Shown: positions 45,482 to 54,714, counted from the first letter of the stretch. The stretch: DNA of 64,000 bases from JAHEFU01 sp041395205 (GCA_041395205.1 JAWLAZ010000002.1:434001-498000); one strand, 5' to 3'. Made by a program: numbers and translations. The notes: generated by a model from the letters alone, not told the origin.

Positions 45482-47173
45482 TTGGCCCCGCGTCTGTCAG
45501 TCCTGATCCTGCTGGCAATCATCGCCTGCCAGCTTCCCGGCCCCGCCTCCGCCCAGCAGGAGGAGGTGACGGACCGCAGCCGTGCGGTCTTCAGCCGCGT
45601 GAGCGAACTGCCGGCACTGTTTCCCTTCAATGACAGCCTGCCGGCCGAAGAGGTCCTGAGCCAGCATCTGGCGGTGATGCAGCCCACGCTTGACTACTTC
45701 GCGGATGGCGCGGTCAAGCTGGAGTTCCGCGAGGGAGAACCGGCTGAGGAAAAGGGCATCGGCGTCTGGGTGCAGGACCGCCGCTTCCGCCAGGAGCATT
45801 ACTGGCTGGGTTTCACCGAGGTCTTCGGCTACGATGGCAACGAGCACTGGTACGGCAGCGACTTGGTGCTGCCCTACCCCGTCGATGCCGAGCATGGCAC
45901 CGATGTCAGCCAGCAGTACATCCAGTACATGCAGTACATCAGTGCGCCGCAGCGTGGCTACATCTCCGCGGCGACGAGCATCCCGCTGCAGTTCCGCACC
46001 GGCTACCACGTGCTGAAGTACAGCCCGCCCGGCATGAGCGAGATCCTGCTGCTGATCGAACCCGGCAGCTGGCTGCTGCGCGGAATGCTGCAGGGCAATG
46101 AGCGCAGCATGGACGCCAGCGAGATCTTCCGCTACCTGGCATTTGACGACTGGCGGGAATTCGCGGAGGGTTGCATCTATCCCGAGCACATCCTGCTGCG
46201 CAAGTTCGGCAGTGAGGGCCTGATCGCCCGCGACCGGCACTTCACCACGCTCAGTCTGGCACGCGCTGACAAGCAGCCTGGCAACTTCTTCGAAAGCCGC
46301 ACATCTCCGGCCGTGGAGCAGCCTGAACTTTCGAGCGTGCCCTACCAGCTGCCCTTCAGCTATACAGATGACAGCATCCTGATCAGCGCCACGGGGCCCG
46401 GCGGACAGCGCCTGCGCTTCAAGCTGGACACGGGTGCCAACGTCGGCCTGCTGCGCCGCGACGTGGCCGAGGAGCTGGGCTGCCGCCTGCTTGGCGACGA
46501 GGAAGTCACCGGGCATGGTGGCAAGGCGGAGGTGCAGTACACCCGCGTCAGCGGCATCAAGCTCAACGGCCGCATCCCCGTGCCTGATTTCCCGGCGGCC
46601 GTTCTCTCCGACGGCGGACGGCTCGAGGAGAACATGGAGGATGGCAACGTCTCCGGCCTGCTCAGCAGCCTGCTGCTCAACAACTACGTGGTGCGCCTGG
46701 ATCTGCGCCGCCGCCGCATGTACCTCTATCCTCCGGATGAATTTGATCCCGAACAGCACCTGAATCCAGGCTACACCGGAGTAGATTTCCACCGTGACAG
46801 CCTCCCCTGGGTCGACATCGAGGTGGATGGCAGCATCCGGGGCGGAGCCTTCATCAACACCGGTGCCCTGCCCCAGTTCACGCTCTATGCCTGGGCCATC
46901 GACCGCGCCGGGATCAACTATGAGATCGAGACCATCGGCAGCGGCGTGACGATCCACGGGCGCACCGCCTTCTACGTGATCCGCCCGGACATCGTCAGCG
47001 TCGGTGATACGAGCATCGAACGCCCGCTGACCTTCGTGGAGATCCTCGCACCCGGTGAGGAGCCCAAGCAGTCCCGCATCGGCTCCTTTGGCAACTCGAT
47101 GTTCCTTGAGCGCATCGTCACCTTCGACCTGCAGCACGGCAGGCTCTACCTCGAGGAAAACTCCGCGGAATAG
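45482..47173 (+). CDS. Paralogous secreted aspartyl-protease-like protein with mutated second site
   Basis: The 563-residue protein begins at TTG 45482, 9 nt after its paralogue, and has a signal peptide (LILLAIIACQLPGPASA). The order of domains is the same: a beta-rich N-terminal half, then FKLDTGANVGLLRRD (Asp near 318). The second motif reads AFINTGALPQFTL, with Asn where the catalytic Asp is expected. It is therefore probably inactive as a monomeric protease, or works as a binding or partner protein. It is co-transcribed with the first copy. Confidence 0.72.
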   Translation: MAPRLSVLILLAIIACQLPGPASAQQEEVTDRSRAVFSRVSELPALFPFNDSLPAEEVLSQHLAVMQPTLDYFADGAVKLEFREGEPAEEKGIGVWVQDRRFRQEHYWLGFTEVFGYDGNEHWYGSDLVLPYPVDAEHGTDVSQQYIQYMQYISAPQRGYISAATSIPLQFRTGYHVLKYSPPGMSEILLLIEPGSWLLRGMLQGNERSMDASEIFRYLAFDDWREFAEGCIYPEHILLRKFGSEGLIARDRHFTTLSLARADKQPGNFFESRTSPAVEQPELSSVPYQLPFSYTDDSILISATGPGGQRLRFKLDTGANVGLLRRDVAEELGCRLLGDEEVTGHGGKAEVQYTRVSGIKLNGRIPVPDFPAAVLSDGGRLEENMEDGNVSGLLSSLLLNNYVVRLDLRRRRMYLYPPDEFDPEQHLNPGYTGVDFHRDSLPWVDIEVDGSIRGGAFINTGALPQFTLYAWAIDRAGINYEIETIGSGVTIHGRTAFYVIRPDIVSVGDTSIERPLTFVEILAPGEEPKQSRIGSFGNSMFLERIVTFDLQHGRLYLEENSAE

Positions 47174-47197
47174 GCAGCCGCGCTGCAGCCGCGCGGG

Positions 47198-48544
47198 CTA
47201 TTGCTCCAGCTCCGCACAGGCATCCTCAACTCTCCGCAGATCATCCTCGTCGGCAATGTCCCGCCGGGCAGCCTCCCTGATCAATGCCGCATGGCGCAGC
47301 AGCAGCTCCCGCCGATCGGGCAAATCCGCAGCATCCAGCACCAGGCCCAGCGTTGCCAGCATGTGCAGCGTCAGGCGCAGGTCGCCGCGCAGGTTCAGGC
47401 GGATCTGGTCCAGTGCCAGGCTGCACAGCTCCTCAAAATCCGCAGTTGGCAGGATCAGCCGCAGCCTGCCATCCACCTGGCGCAGCCGCCGGGCCGGCAG
47501 CTCACGGTCTGCCAGCAGGCACAGCGCACTGCCCAGCCGGTCCAGGCAATGGACAGCCGTGAACGGCTCGTTCACCCCTGGTGACAATGCCCGCAGTGCC
47601 ACCTCCACGAGCTGACGCATCCCATGCTCCACGTCCTGGGCGGAACTGGGCTGGTAGTCCAGACTGAGTGCGGACTGCACCGCCTTCTCCAACTGCTCCT
47701 GCGCGTCTCCAGCGCAGTCCAGGATTGCCAGCCGGCTGCCGCGCGCCGCATACTGTCCCGGCCGCAGCAGCAGCTGCACAACTGCATCGTGCTCCCCGGC
47801 ACTGCGCAGCAGGCCCTCCTCATCAATGAACTGCAGGTAGCCATCACTGCGGGAGCGGGCGGCATGCTGCCCCTTGAAAGCAGCTGCCTGATCCGCTGCA
47901 GCATTGTCAATGTCCAGTTGCCCGTTAAGCTGATTGGAATCCCGCTCCTCCTCCGGCACCAGGCGCTCCACGGCGGCAATCAGCTCCCTGCCGGTGCGGG
48001 CGATGATCCGGTCGCCCTGGATCGAGAGGGCCACGTGATGGATGAAATGGATCAGCACCCCCATGTCGATCACGGCCAGCAGCACCGCAACCGTGACGGA
48101 GAGGTGCGGCACGAAGGGATCCTCCTCGCCGTGCAGGATCGTGCGCAGCACCAGCAGGCAGTACAGGAAAGTGGCGACGAAGGTCCCGAGCACGACCTGG
48201 GTGGAGCGGTCGCCCATGAAGTTGCGCAGCAGGCGTGGGCCGAACTGCGAGGATGCGAGGGTCAGGGCCACGAGCGTCATCGAGAACACCACGCCGGCGA
48301 TCGTGATCATCGAGGAGGCGATGGTGGTCAGCACCGAGCCCGCACCCTGGGCGCTGCCACTGTAGAGCCAGTCTCCCAGCGGGCCGGAGAAGCCGCTGGA
48401 AGTGCTGAGCGCTTCGTCGAGGCGCACGGTCAGCACTGACAGCAGGCTGGCGGCCACGGCCAGCAGCGCCGGGATGAACCAGAAGCTGAAACGGATGCGC
48501 TCTATCAGGCTGGCAAGGAATGATCGGATGGCTGACTCCTGCAA
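47198..48544 (-). CDS. DUF2254 membrane protein
   Basis: The 448-residue protein matches DUF2254: four membrane segments in the first 190 residues, with ITIAGVVFSMTLVALTLASSQFGPRLLRNFM and GTFVATFLYCLLVLRTI, then a large cytoplasmic part with ALSPGVNEPFTAVHCLDRL. Function of the family is unknown. The annotated start is TTG 48544. An in-frame CTG at 48571 lies exactly 6 nt after a TATGCT, so the true start may be there. Confidence 0.85.
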   Translation of the reverse strand: MQESAIRSFLASLIERIRFSFWFIPALLAVAASLLSVLTVRLDEALSTSSGFSGPLGDWLYSGSAQGAGSVLTTIASSMITIAGVVFSMTLVALTLASSQFGPRLLRNFMGDRSTQVVLGTFVATFLYCLLVLRTILHGEEDPFVPHLSVTVAVLLAVIDMGVLIHFIHHVALSIQGDRIIARTGRELIAAVERLVPEEERDSNQLNGQLDIDNAAADQAAAFKGQHAARSRSDGYLQFIDEEGLLRSAGEHDAVVQLLLRPGQYAARGSRLAILDCAGDAQEQLEKAVQSALSLDYQPSSAQDVEHGMRQLVEVALRALSPGVNEPFTAVHCLDRLGSALCLLADRELPARRLRQVDGRLRLILPTADFEELCSLALDQIRLNLRGDLRLTLHMLATLGLVLDAADLPDRRELLLRHAALIREAARRDIADEDDLRRVEDACAELEQ

Positions 48545-48672
48545 CTCCTCGTGCTCCGGGATTGCCCGCAGACAACCAGCATAACATGCCGGTCAGTTGG
48601 CAAGCGACTGCAGGGCCGGGGCGAATCAGCGATGAAGCTGCTCACAGGAGACCCGGAACCGGGCTATGAACG

Positions 48673-48704
48673 AAAAAAAAGCGCCCCTCCCGTGGGAGGG
48701 GCGC
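48673..48704 (-). terminator. Rho-independent terminator after the pseudopilin gene
   Basis: On the minus strand an 11-bp GC-rich inverted repeat (GCGCCCCTCCC with GGGAGGGGCGC, 2-nt centre) is followed directly by eight T. It lies about 30 nt past the pseudopilin stop. It is the clearest intrinsic terminator in the window. Confidence 0.93.
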
Positions 48705-48732
48705 CGCTACTTCTGGTCAGGAAGTAAGTCGA

Positions 48733-49875
48733 TTACCGGTCGCCGTCATAGTCTTCACCAGCGGTGAGGACCAGGATGATGGCATCGCGGACACCGTTCG
48801 GCTTACCATACTGCAGCTGATCGTTGGAGTCACCAACCTGAGCGGGGCCAAACGGGCTACCCTCAAGCTCATCAACAGCAGTCTGGGAACGCGTCCAGGG
48901 CCAGATCGCCAGTTCGGTCTTGCCGGTGTTGCCACCTGTGCCAATTCCGCCCGGACCACCACCAGGACCACCCTGCAGCGGACCAGTGGTACCGAAGCTG
49001 GGCTCCGTCACGCCGCCGGCCAGCCAGAGGCTGTTGCCCGCGTCGGAACGCTGGAAGTAGATGATCTGCTCTTCCTGGCCGAGGATATCCTTGCCCTTGG
49101 TACGGATGGAACCGTAGCCGCCCAGCATGTACTGGTCGGACTGCGTGGGCAGGATGGGAGCGCTGGCAGCGTCGTCGTTACCCACCGCGATGATGGGGCC
49201 GACGGACTTGTAGAAGAACATACCGGGGAGATACGGGAACGGCTTGTTGCCCTCCCACATATCCCAGAAGTTGTACTCGATGTTGGCGTAGGTGTTTTCG
49301 ACATTACGGGTACCACCGTCGATATCGAAGTAAACCCACTGGGTGTAGCGGGCATCCGCAAGGACGGCGCCCATGCTGGTGCAGTAGGGACCGAAGCGGG
49401 TACCGTAGTCCTCGCCCGGGTTGCCCTGGCCGTTACGCAGCGGATCGCTGGAGTTCACGGCGCTGGTGGGCAGGGTCTCCTGCACGCGGTGGATGGCCAC
49501 ACCATTCGTGGTGAAGGGGTTCTTCGGATAAGCATCGATGTAGCCGCGGCGAAGCAGCGGGTCGCTGGCGCGCTCGGTCGGGTCGATATCCGTGATCTGG
49601 TTGAAGGCGCCCGCGGAAGCGGACTCAATCACCGTGGCGGCGTACTTGGGCTCACCACCGATCAGGTAGTTCGGGTACGGACCTTCGCTGTCCACAGCCC
49701 AGCGCTCAACAGAGAGCTGAATGTTGTGGAGGTTAGCCTTGACCTCAGCTTCCTTCGCTTTGTCCTTAACCTTGATGTAGTTAGGCAGGGCGATAGCGGC
49801 AAGAATACCAATAATGACGATGACAACCAGGAGCTCAATAAGAGTAAAGCCCTTGGCATTAGTTCTGTTGATCAC
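48733..49875 (-). CDS. Type II/IV pseudopilin with a long C-terminal domain
   Basis: The 380-residue protein has a class III leader and pilin helix: NAKGFTLIELLVVIVIIGILAAIALP, cleaved by prepilin peptidase between Gly9 and Phe10, with Glu5 of the mature form present. GspG-like features follow (helix AKEAEVKANLHNIQLSVERW), then a long C-terminal domain of about 260 residues with a Gly-rich linker (GPLQGGPGGGPGG). The start is GTG 49875 with AAGGAGG 7 nt upstream. It follows gspF, and a strong terminator suggests high expression. Confidence 0.9.
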   Translation of the reverse strand: MINRTNAKGFTLIELLVVIVIIGILAAIALPNYIKVKDKAKEAEVKANLHNIQLSVERWAVDSEGPYPNYLIGGEPKYAATVIESASAGAFNQITDIDPTERASDPLLRRGYIDAYPKNPFTTNGVAIHRVQETLPTSAVNSSDPLRNGQGNPGEDYGTRFGPYCTSMGAVLADARYTQWVYFDIDGGTRNVENTYANIEYNFWDMWEGNKPFPYLPGMFFYKSVGPIIAVGNDDAASAPILPTQSDQYMLGGYGSIRTKGKDILGQEEQIIYFQRSDAGNSLWLAGGVTEPSFGTTGPLQGGPGGGPGGIGTGGNTGKTELAIWPWTRSQTAVDELEGSPFGPAQVGDSNDQLQYGKPNGVRDAIILVLTAGEDYDGDR

Positions 49876-49899
49876 TATCAGCCTCCTTCTGGTAAATTT

Positions 49900-49991
49900 G
49901 ACAGTACTGTCGTTTTCCCCACCCGCCGTATGGGATCGGTCGGATCGGGTCTACAACCAATTTTGTTATGTACGCCACCGGAATTCCGGTG
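49900..49991. promoter_or_regulatory. Palindromic control region upstream of the pseudopilin
   Basis: Two perfect palindromes, GACAGTACTGTC (49900-49911) and CACCGGAATTCCGGTG (49976-49991), flank a tandem GGATCGG repeat (about 49933-49947). They lie 25-116 nt upstream of the pseudopilin start, in the 222-nt gap after gspF. They may be operators or mRNA hairpins; no clear -10 can be picked. Confidence 0.4.
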
Positions 49992-50097
49992 ATGACCGGG
50001 GGAACCCAAAGGGAGTATTCGCTCCATTTGCCTTCCTCTCGGTCCAGGCTCCCGCGGGACCTGCCCGCAGGGTTTGATTCACTTCTTCAGGTTCAAC

Positions 50098-51315
50098 CTA
50101 CTGAATGATGTTCACCAGGTTGAAGATCGGCAGGTACAGGGACACCACGATCACACCGACGATGCTGCCGATCACCACGATCATGATGGGCTCGATCAGT
50201 GATGCCAGCGCACGGATCGTTGCGTCAATCTCAGCATCGTAGTAATCGGAGATCTTGAAGAGGATCTCCTCAAGGTTACCGGCTTCCTCGCCGACGCTGA
50301 TCAGGTTCGTCACAAGCGGAGGGAACACCTTGGTGCGCTTCATCGGGCCGTGAATGGTCTCACCCTCACGGATGCGCTCACGGGTGTATTCGATCGCCCG
50401 CTTGATGACGTTGTTGCTTGCAGTGTTCTTGGAGACTTCGAGAGCCTCAAGGATCGGCACACCGGACTGCGTCAGGGTACCGAAGGTCCGGGTGAAGCGC
50501 GTGATGGCAACCTTGCGGGCCAGGGGGCCGAAGATCGGGATGCGCAGCACGATCGGATCCAGCAGGATATGACCCCACTTGGAGTTGCGGAACTTGATGA
50601 ACAGGATGATGAACAGCGGAATCAGCAGCAGCCAGGGCCACTTGGCCAGCAGCCAGTCTGAGAGGTCCATCATCTTGCGGGTCAGCGCAGGCAGGCGCGC
50701 CTGGCCGCCGGAGAAGTCAGAATAGAACGCTGCGAACTGCGGCACGATGTACATCAGCATGAACAGGCTGATGCCCAGGGCGAACACGGTGACCGTGATC
50801 GGATACACCATGGCGCTCTTGACCTTGTTCTTCAGCTCCAGCTCATTCTCATAGAACTGAGCAACGCGCTCGAGGATTGCGTCCAGGGCACCGCCGATCT
50901 CACCGGCATGCACCATGCTCACGAAGAACAGGGAGAATGCGCGGGGCTGCTTCTGCATGGAAGACGCGAGGGTGGTACCGGACTGGATATCCAGCTTCAC
51001 GCGGTGCAGGATCTCCCGGAAGCTGTTGTTCTGGGTCTGCTCCTCAATGGTGTCGATCGCCTCGGACAGCGTCAGACCTGCATTGAGCAGCAGGGCGAAC
51101 TGGCGGGAGAAGATCGTCAGCTCCTTGAGGCCGACCTTGAACAGGCGCTCAATGAAGACGAAGGGGTTGAAGACACGGCGCTTCTCGACGATGCGAGTAA
51201 CGAAGAATCCTTCCTGGCGGAGGGCCTCAACAACGGACTTCGGGTTGTCGGCTTCCACCTGGGAGTGGATCACCTTCCCTGAACTGTCCTTTGCCGTATA
51301 AACGAATGTCTTCAT
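50098..51315 (-). CDS. gspF: Type II secretion/type IV pilus inner-membrane platform protein (GspF/PilC family)
   Basis: The 405-residue protein begins with the usual MKTFVYTAKDSSGKVIHS and has two T2SSF domains, each with SMVHAGEIGGALDAILERVAQFYE or ISVGEEAGNLEEILFKISDYYD, and three membrane segments. It forms the platform on which the assembly ATPase acts. I chose ATG 51315 over 51351 for family fit. The ATPase, secretin and prepilin peptidase genes are not in the window. Confidence 0.94.
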   Translation of the reverse strand: MKTFVYTAKDSSGKVIHSQVEADNPKSVVEALRQEGFFVTRIVEKRRVFNPFVFIERLFKVGLKELTIFSRQFALLLNAGLTLSEAIDTIEEQTQNNSFREILHRVKLDIQSGTTLASSMQKQPRAFSLFFVSMVHAGEIGGALDAILERVAQFYENELELKNKVKSAMVYPITVTVFALGISLFMLMYIVPQFAAFYSDFSGGQARLPALTRKMMDLSDWLLAKWPWLLLIPLFIILFIKFRNSKWGHILLDPIVLRIPIFGPLARKVAITRFTRTFGTLTQSGVPILEALEVSKNTASNNVIKRAIEYTRERIREGETIHGPMKRTKVFPPLVTNLISVGEEAGNLEEILFKISDYYDAEIDATIRALASLIEPIMIVVIGSIVGVIVVSLYLPIFNLVNIIQ

Positions 51316-51499
51316 AGTTTGTCCCGGTCTCCGGTAGCTGGATAAGGGCACTCTATATTTAATACAGTGCGACCAGCATTTTACCAGATTAATTAGTTAT
51401 TGGAAATGTTACAGGCAGCTCCGGAAATTCCTCGAAATGCCTTGTTGCAGTTCCCACCAGTAGTTCTACCCGCAATGGAGTGAGCCCGAAACAGGCCCG

Positions 51500-51515
51500 A
51501 GGCCCGGCCGGGCCT
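51500..51515. repeat. 16-bp perfect palindrome between gspF and rbgA
   Basis: AGGCCCGGCCGGGCCT lies in the 265-nt gap. A second stem, GCTTCC with GGAAGC, is about 40 nt further on. Together they could end rbgA transcripts (minus strand), although no U-run follows. Otherwise the gap holds only the AT-rich gspF promoter area near 51345-51400. Confidence 0.4.
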
Positions 51516-51580
51516 TCCATTTCTGCCACACGACGCATTCCACATCAACAGCTTCCATGACGGAGGAAGCCATGCCGTGG

Positions 51581-52468
51581 TTACATCTCCTCAGGTTCAT
51601 CCTGGGGTGGCTTGTTGAGGAATGGCGAGGTGATCACGGCGCTCTCCGGCTGCTCAAGCGAGATCCTGCCGAAGCGGCCCATGCGGAAGTCCTTCATCAG
51701 ACGCCGCGCCGCCTTGTCAACCAGATCATCGTTCTTGAGCGTATAGCCGCCATAGCGCGCCACCACTTCCAGCATTTCCCAGAAGTCCCCGGGCTGTTCC
51801 AGCTCATCCGGGACCTTGTAGTAGCGCCTGAGCTTCAGCCAGGCCTGGCGGTCCAGCCGCGAGCGCAGCAGTTCCACACTCTGCTCTCGCAGCGTGAAAT
51901 CGTAGGGCATCAGGTTCAGGAGCATCCAGTAGGGCTTGCGCCGGTTGATCTGCTCCGGGTCGCGCAGCACACCTGCGGTATCCAGCACTTCCACATCATC
52001 GAAGATCCGCACCCACTGGCGGCCGCGGGTGATGCCCGGGATGTCGCCGGTCTTCAGGCGCTTCTGGCCGATCAGACGGTTGAGGAAAGTGCTCTTGCCG
52101 ACATTCGGCACGCCGAGCGCTACCACACGCAGGGTGGCATTGCTGATGCCGAGCTTCTTCGCCACCTTGAGCTTGCGCTGCAGCAGCTGCGCCAGATAGT
52201 CGAGCACTTCCTCGAGGCCTTCCCCGGCGATGGAGTCAATCACGATGGTGTGGTAGCCCAGCTTCTGGAAGAAGTTCTTCCAGCGCCGCGTGGCCTGCCC
52301 GTCGGACTGGCGGCTGCGCGTCAGCAGGATCAGCTCCTTGCCCTTCAGCAGCGGATCCAGATAGAGCGTGGCCGCAACCGCGCGCGTATCGACGAGATAG
52401 GCGCCGACGTCGATGTAGGGTGCAATCTCCGGTGGGAACACCGGCTTTCTGGATGCCTGCTGGGCCAC
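51581..52468 (-). CDS. rbgA: Circularly permuted GTPase RbgA/YlqF
   Basis: RbgA helps mature the large ribosomal subunit. The 295-residue protein shows permuted order: the G4/G5 region first, then G1 GVPNVGKST near residue 141, G2 (PGITRG) and G3 DTAG. The G4 position reads LLTRSRQSD instead of NKxD, so nucleotide specificity may differ. The start is GTG 52468, 6 nt after TACAAT; this removes 19 residues from the longest frame and fits the family better. The longer frame overlaps the upstream DUF4350 gene. Confidence 0.88.
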   Translation of the reverse strand: MAQQASRKPVFPPEIAPYIDVGAYLVDTRAVAATLYLDPLLKGKELILLTRSRQSDGQATRRWKNFFQKLGYHTIVIDSIAGEGLEEVLDYLAQLLQRKLKVAKKLGISNATLRVVALGVPNVGKSTFLNRLIGQKRLKTGDIPGITRGRQWVRIFDDVEVLDTAGVLRDPEQINRRKPYWMLLNLMPYDFTLREQSVELLRSRLDRQAWLKLRRYYKVPDELEQPGDFWEMLEVVARYGGYTLKNDDLVDKAARRLMKDFRMGRFGRISLEQPESAVITSPFLNKPPQDEPEEM

Positions 52469-52474
52469 GGCGTT

Positions 52475-52480
52475 ATTGTA
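52475..52480 (-). promoter_or_regulatory. -10 box of a leaderless promoter for rbgA
   Basis: TACAAT (minus strand) ends 6 nt before GTG 52468. Confidence 0.55.
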
Positions 52481-52487
52481 TCCGCAA

Positions 52488-53780
52488 TCAGCCGGGCCGC
52501 TGCCAGGCGTGCATGCGCATCGCATCGCAGCTCAGCGAGGCCTTCATCAATGCGTGGTTGGAAGCTGGGAAGCCTCCGCCGCGCAGGTAGTTCTCCAGCT
52601 GCGGATCGATCTTCCAGCCTGCTGGCATGTTGAGCCTGGCCCAGTCCAGCAGTTCAGCATCACTCGGCAGGTGGCCGTAGTAATGCCCGTGAAGCAGTTC
52701 ATGCTTGAGGCCATCCACGATGTGCCTGAGACTGCCGCTCACGAAGCCCGCACGCTGGAACAGGCTGGCCTGGCCGAGCACCATCTCACTCGCCTGCCTG
52801 CGCGGCGGAGTGCGGCTGGGATGGATCCGCGCCGGCAGGATCGCCAGACCAAGGTACATCAGCAGGATGCAGCAGACCGCCACCAGTGTCAGCCGGCCGC
52901 CCGTGCTGTGGGTCAGCAGGCTGCCGGCCGTCATGCGCTGGGCGTCATAGCCATGGATGTGCTCATCGAACAGCACCGGTGCCCCCTGGGCCGTGCCCTC
53001 GATCAGGGCCAGGGCCAGGCGGTGGTTGTCAGCGCGTTCGATCCAGTCGTTGGTCACCAGCTCAGGGGCATTGACGAACACGATCCGTCCGCCTTCCAGC
53101 GCCGAGAAGCTGACGATCGGGCTGAAGCCGCTCGCGGAGCTGGAATCCTCAACCTCCAGCAGGGGCTCGTAGCCGAACTGGGGCTGGTTCCAGCTGTGCG
53201 CGATCTCGACTTTGTCAACACCCGCGAGCAGTGGCGGACGGCTCTGCGCCAGCTCGAACTGCTGGCCCTGCATCCCGCCGCGCCAGGTACCGCTGCCGGA
53301 CGCCCCGCCCGCGGCACCGCGCTTCGCCAGCGCTGCGGCCTCGCCGGGCGTCCAGTCCTCCTCGCTGGCATGCAGGGAACTCAGCAGCTCATCCAGTTCG
53401 CTGACGAAGGCCATGTTGTCATCGCAGAAGATGACAACGCTTCCCCCGTCCCGTACATGCAGTTCCAGGGCCTTCACATTCAGTGGATTCATCAGCATCT
53501 TGAAGGGATTGAGCGCGGACTCATCCGCAATCACCACGCAGCTGCCCTGCGGATACTCATGCTCACTGAGCAGATGGCGCGAGACGTCATTACCCCTGGC
53601 CGCCAGCAGTTCATACAGGGCGCGCACCCCCGCCGCATTGCTGGAATAGCTCGAATAGGGCGGCTGATATGGCTCCCGGCTGGCCGACAGGTGGCTGATG
53701 ATCCAGGCTGCCACCCCGAGAAACACCGCCAGTGCCAGCAGCATCACCCGTCCATCACCCGTGCCGCGCCGCTCAGCCAT
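52488..53780 (-). CDS. DUF4350 domain membrane protein
   Basis: The 430-residue protein has one N-terminal membrane segment (VMLLALAVFLGVAAWIISHL), a DUF4350 domain with SSNAAGVRALYELLAARG and a strand-turn VVIFCDDN, and a second membrane segment near residue 310-330 (LVAVCCILLMYLGLAIL). ATG 53780 overlaps the end of the DUF4129 gene by 8 nt. DUF4350 and DUF4129 usually travel with MoxR and DUF58 proteins; those are not in this window. Confidence 0.85.
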   Translation of the reverse strand: MAERRGTGDGRVMLLALAVFLGVAAWIISHLSASREPYQPPYSSYSSNAAGVRALYELLAARGNDVSRHLLSEHEYPQGSCVVIADESALNPFKMLMNPLNVKALELHVRDGGSVVIFCDDNMAFVSELDELLSSLHASEEDWTPGEAAALAKRGAAGGASGSGTWRGGMQGQQFELAQSRPPLLAGVDKVEIAHSWNQPQFGYEPLLEVEDSSSASGFSPIVSFSALEGGRIVFVNAPELVTNDWIERADNHRLALALIEGTAQGAPVLFDEHIHGYDAQRMTAGSLLTHSTGGRLTLVAVCCILLMYLGLAILPARIHPSRTPPRRQASEMVLGQASLFQRAGFVSGSLRHIVDGLKHELLHGHYYGHLPSDAELLDWARLNMPAGWKIDPQLENYLRGGGFPASNHALMKASLSCDAMRMHAWQRPG

Positions 53781-54678
53781 CAGCCTGCTCCCCGCGCACG
53801 CGGATGCGCTGGTCCAGCGATCCGGCCAGTCCGGCTGCCGCCGCATACTGGCCGCTGCCGCATTCCAGTGAGCCGTACCAGACATCCTCGAACATTCCCA
53901 CCAGTTCGCGGAAGTCCTCATGCAGCATGGGGAAGTCGCGCCGGACCTGGCGCACCAGCGAGGAGTTCGTTGTCAGCGTCGAGGATGGCAGGTCCAGGCT
54001 GCGCAGCACCGCGAGGAAGCGGTAGCGCATTGCCAGCCGGTACTCCCCGCGCCGGGCATGCTCCTCGGCGATCCTCGCCAGGTCGGCATCCGGGTCCGCT
54101 TCCGGATCAAGCCCGTCCCGGCCCCGCTTCGCCGCCGGCCGGCCAGCGCCCATGATCAGCTGGCGGATCAGCATTGCCATCAGTGCGAGCGCCAGCACAA
54201 CAAGCACATATGTCAGCAGGGTGCCTCCGGCAGCACCGAGCCCGAGGCTGCGCCCCAGGCCGCTGAGCGTCCGGTTCAGCCACTGCACGAACCGGTCAAT
54301 CGCACCATTGTTCTGCTGGGCGGGTGCGCTGCCATCCTGGAACTCCGGGCGGCTGAGGATCTCGCGCAGCAGGCCGGCGCTCTCATCACCGTCGCCCGTG
54401 CGCAGCGTACTTTCCAGCAGGCCGGCGAGTTCCACGGACTGCAGGGTGTTCTCATATCTGTGGCGCTCAAGGATGTCGTCAACACCGGCATGGGTCTCGC
54501 TGCCCCCGGCGACTTCCAGCAGGGCCTGCTCATCCTCAGGGGAGAGCAGTTCTCCCTGTTCCAGCCAGCCGCTGTCCTCCCCTGCCTCATCCGCCGCCTG
54601 AGCCAGCAGCGGCTGTGTTGAGCCCAGCAGCAGGCCGCAGCACAGGAGCAGGCAGGCAATCAGGGGCGCGATGCGCAT
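53773..54678 (-). CDS. DUF4129 domain membrane protein
   Basis: The 301-residue protein has a signal sequence, an extracytoplasmic helical part, a membrane segment near residue 155-175 (YVLVVLALALMAMLIRQLI) and a cytoplasmic DUF4129 end with EEHARRGEYRLAMRYRFLAVLRSLD. ATG 54678 is 6 nt after a TATAAT, a leaderless start. It is first in a two-gene unit with DUF4350. Confidence 0.85.
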   Translation of the reverse strand: MRIAPLIACLLLCCGLLLGSTQPLLAQAADEAGEDSGWLEQGELLSPEDEQALLEVAGGSETHAGVDDILERHRYENTLQSVELAGLLESTLRTGDGDESAGLLREILSRPEFQDGSAPAQQNNGAIDRFVQWLNRTLSGLGRSLGLGAAGGTLLTYVLVVLALALMAMLIRQLIMGAGRPAAKRGRDGLDPEADPDADLARIAEEHARRGEYRLAMRYRFLAVLRSLDLPSSTLTTNSSLVRQVRRDFPMLHEDFRELVGMFEDVWYGSLECGSGQYAAAAGLAGSLDQRIRVRGEQADG

Positions 54679-54684
54679 TCACTG

Positions 54685-54690
54685 ATTATA
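54685..54690 (-). promoter_or_regulatory. -10 box of a leaderless promoter for the DUF4129-DUF4350 unit
   Basis: TATAAT (minus strand) ends 6 nt before ATG 54678. Confidence 0.6.
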
Positions 54691-54714
54691 TCCAGTATGT
54701 CGGGGCGGTGGCGC

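Noticed and set aside
51500..51572. Rho-independent terminator after rbgA
   Set aside because: A perfect palindrome and a second stem are present, but no T-run follows on either strand, so it is recorded only as a repeat.
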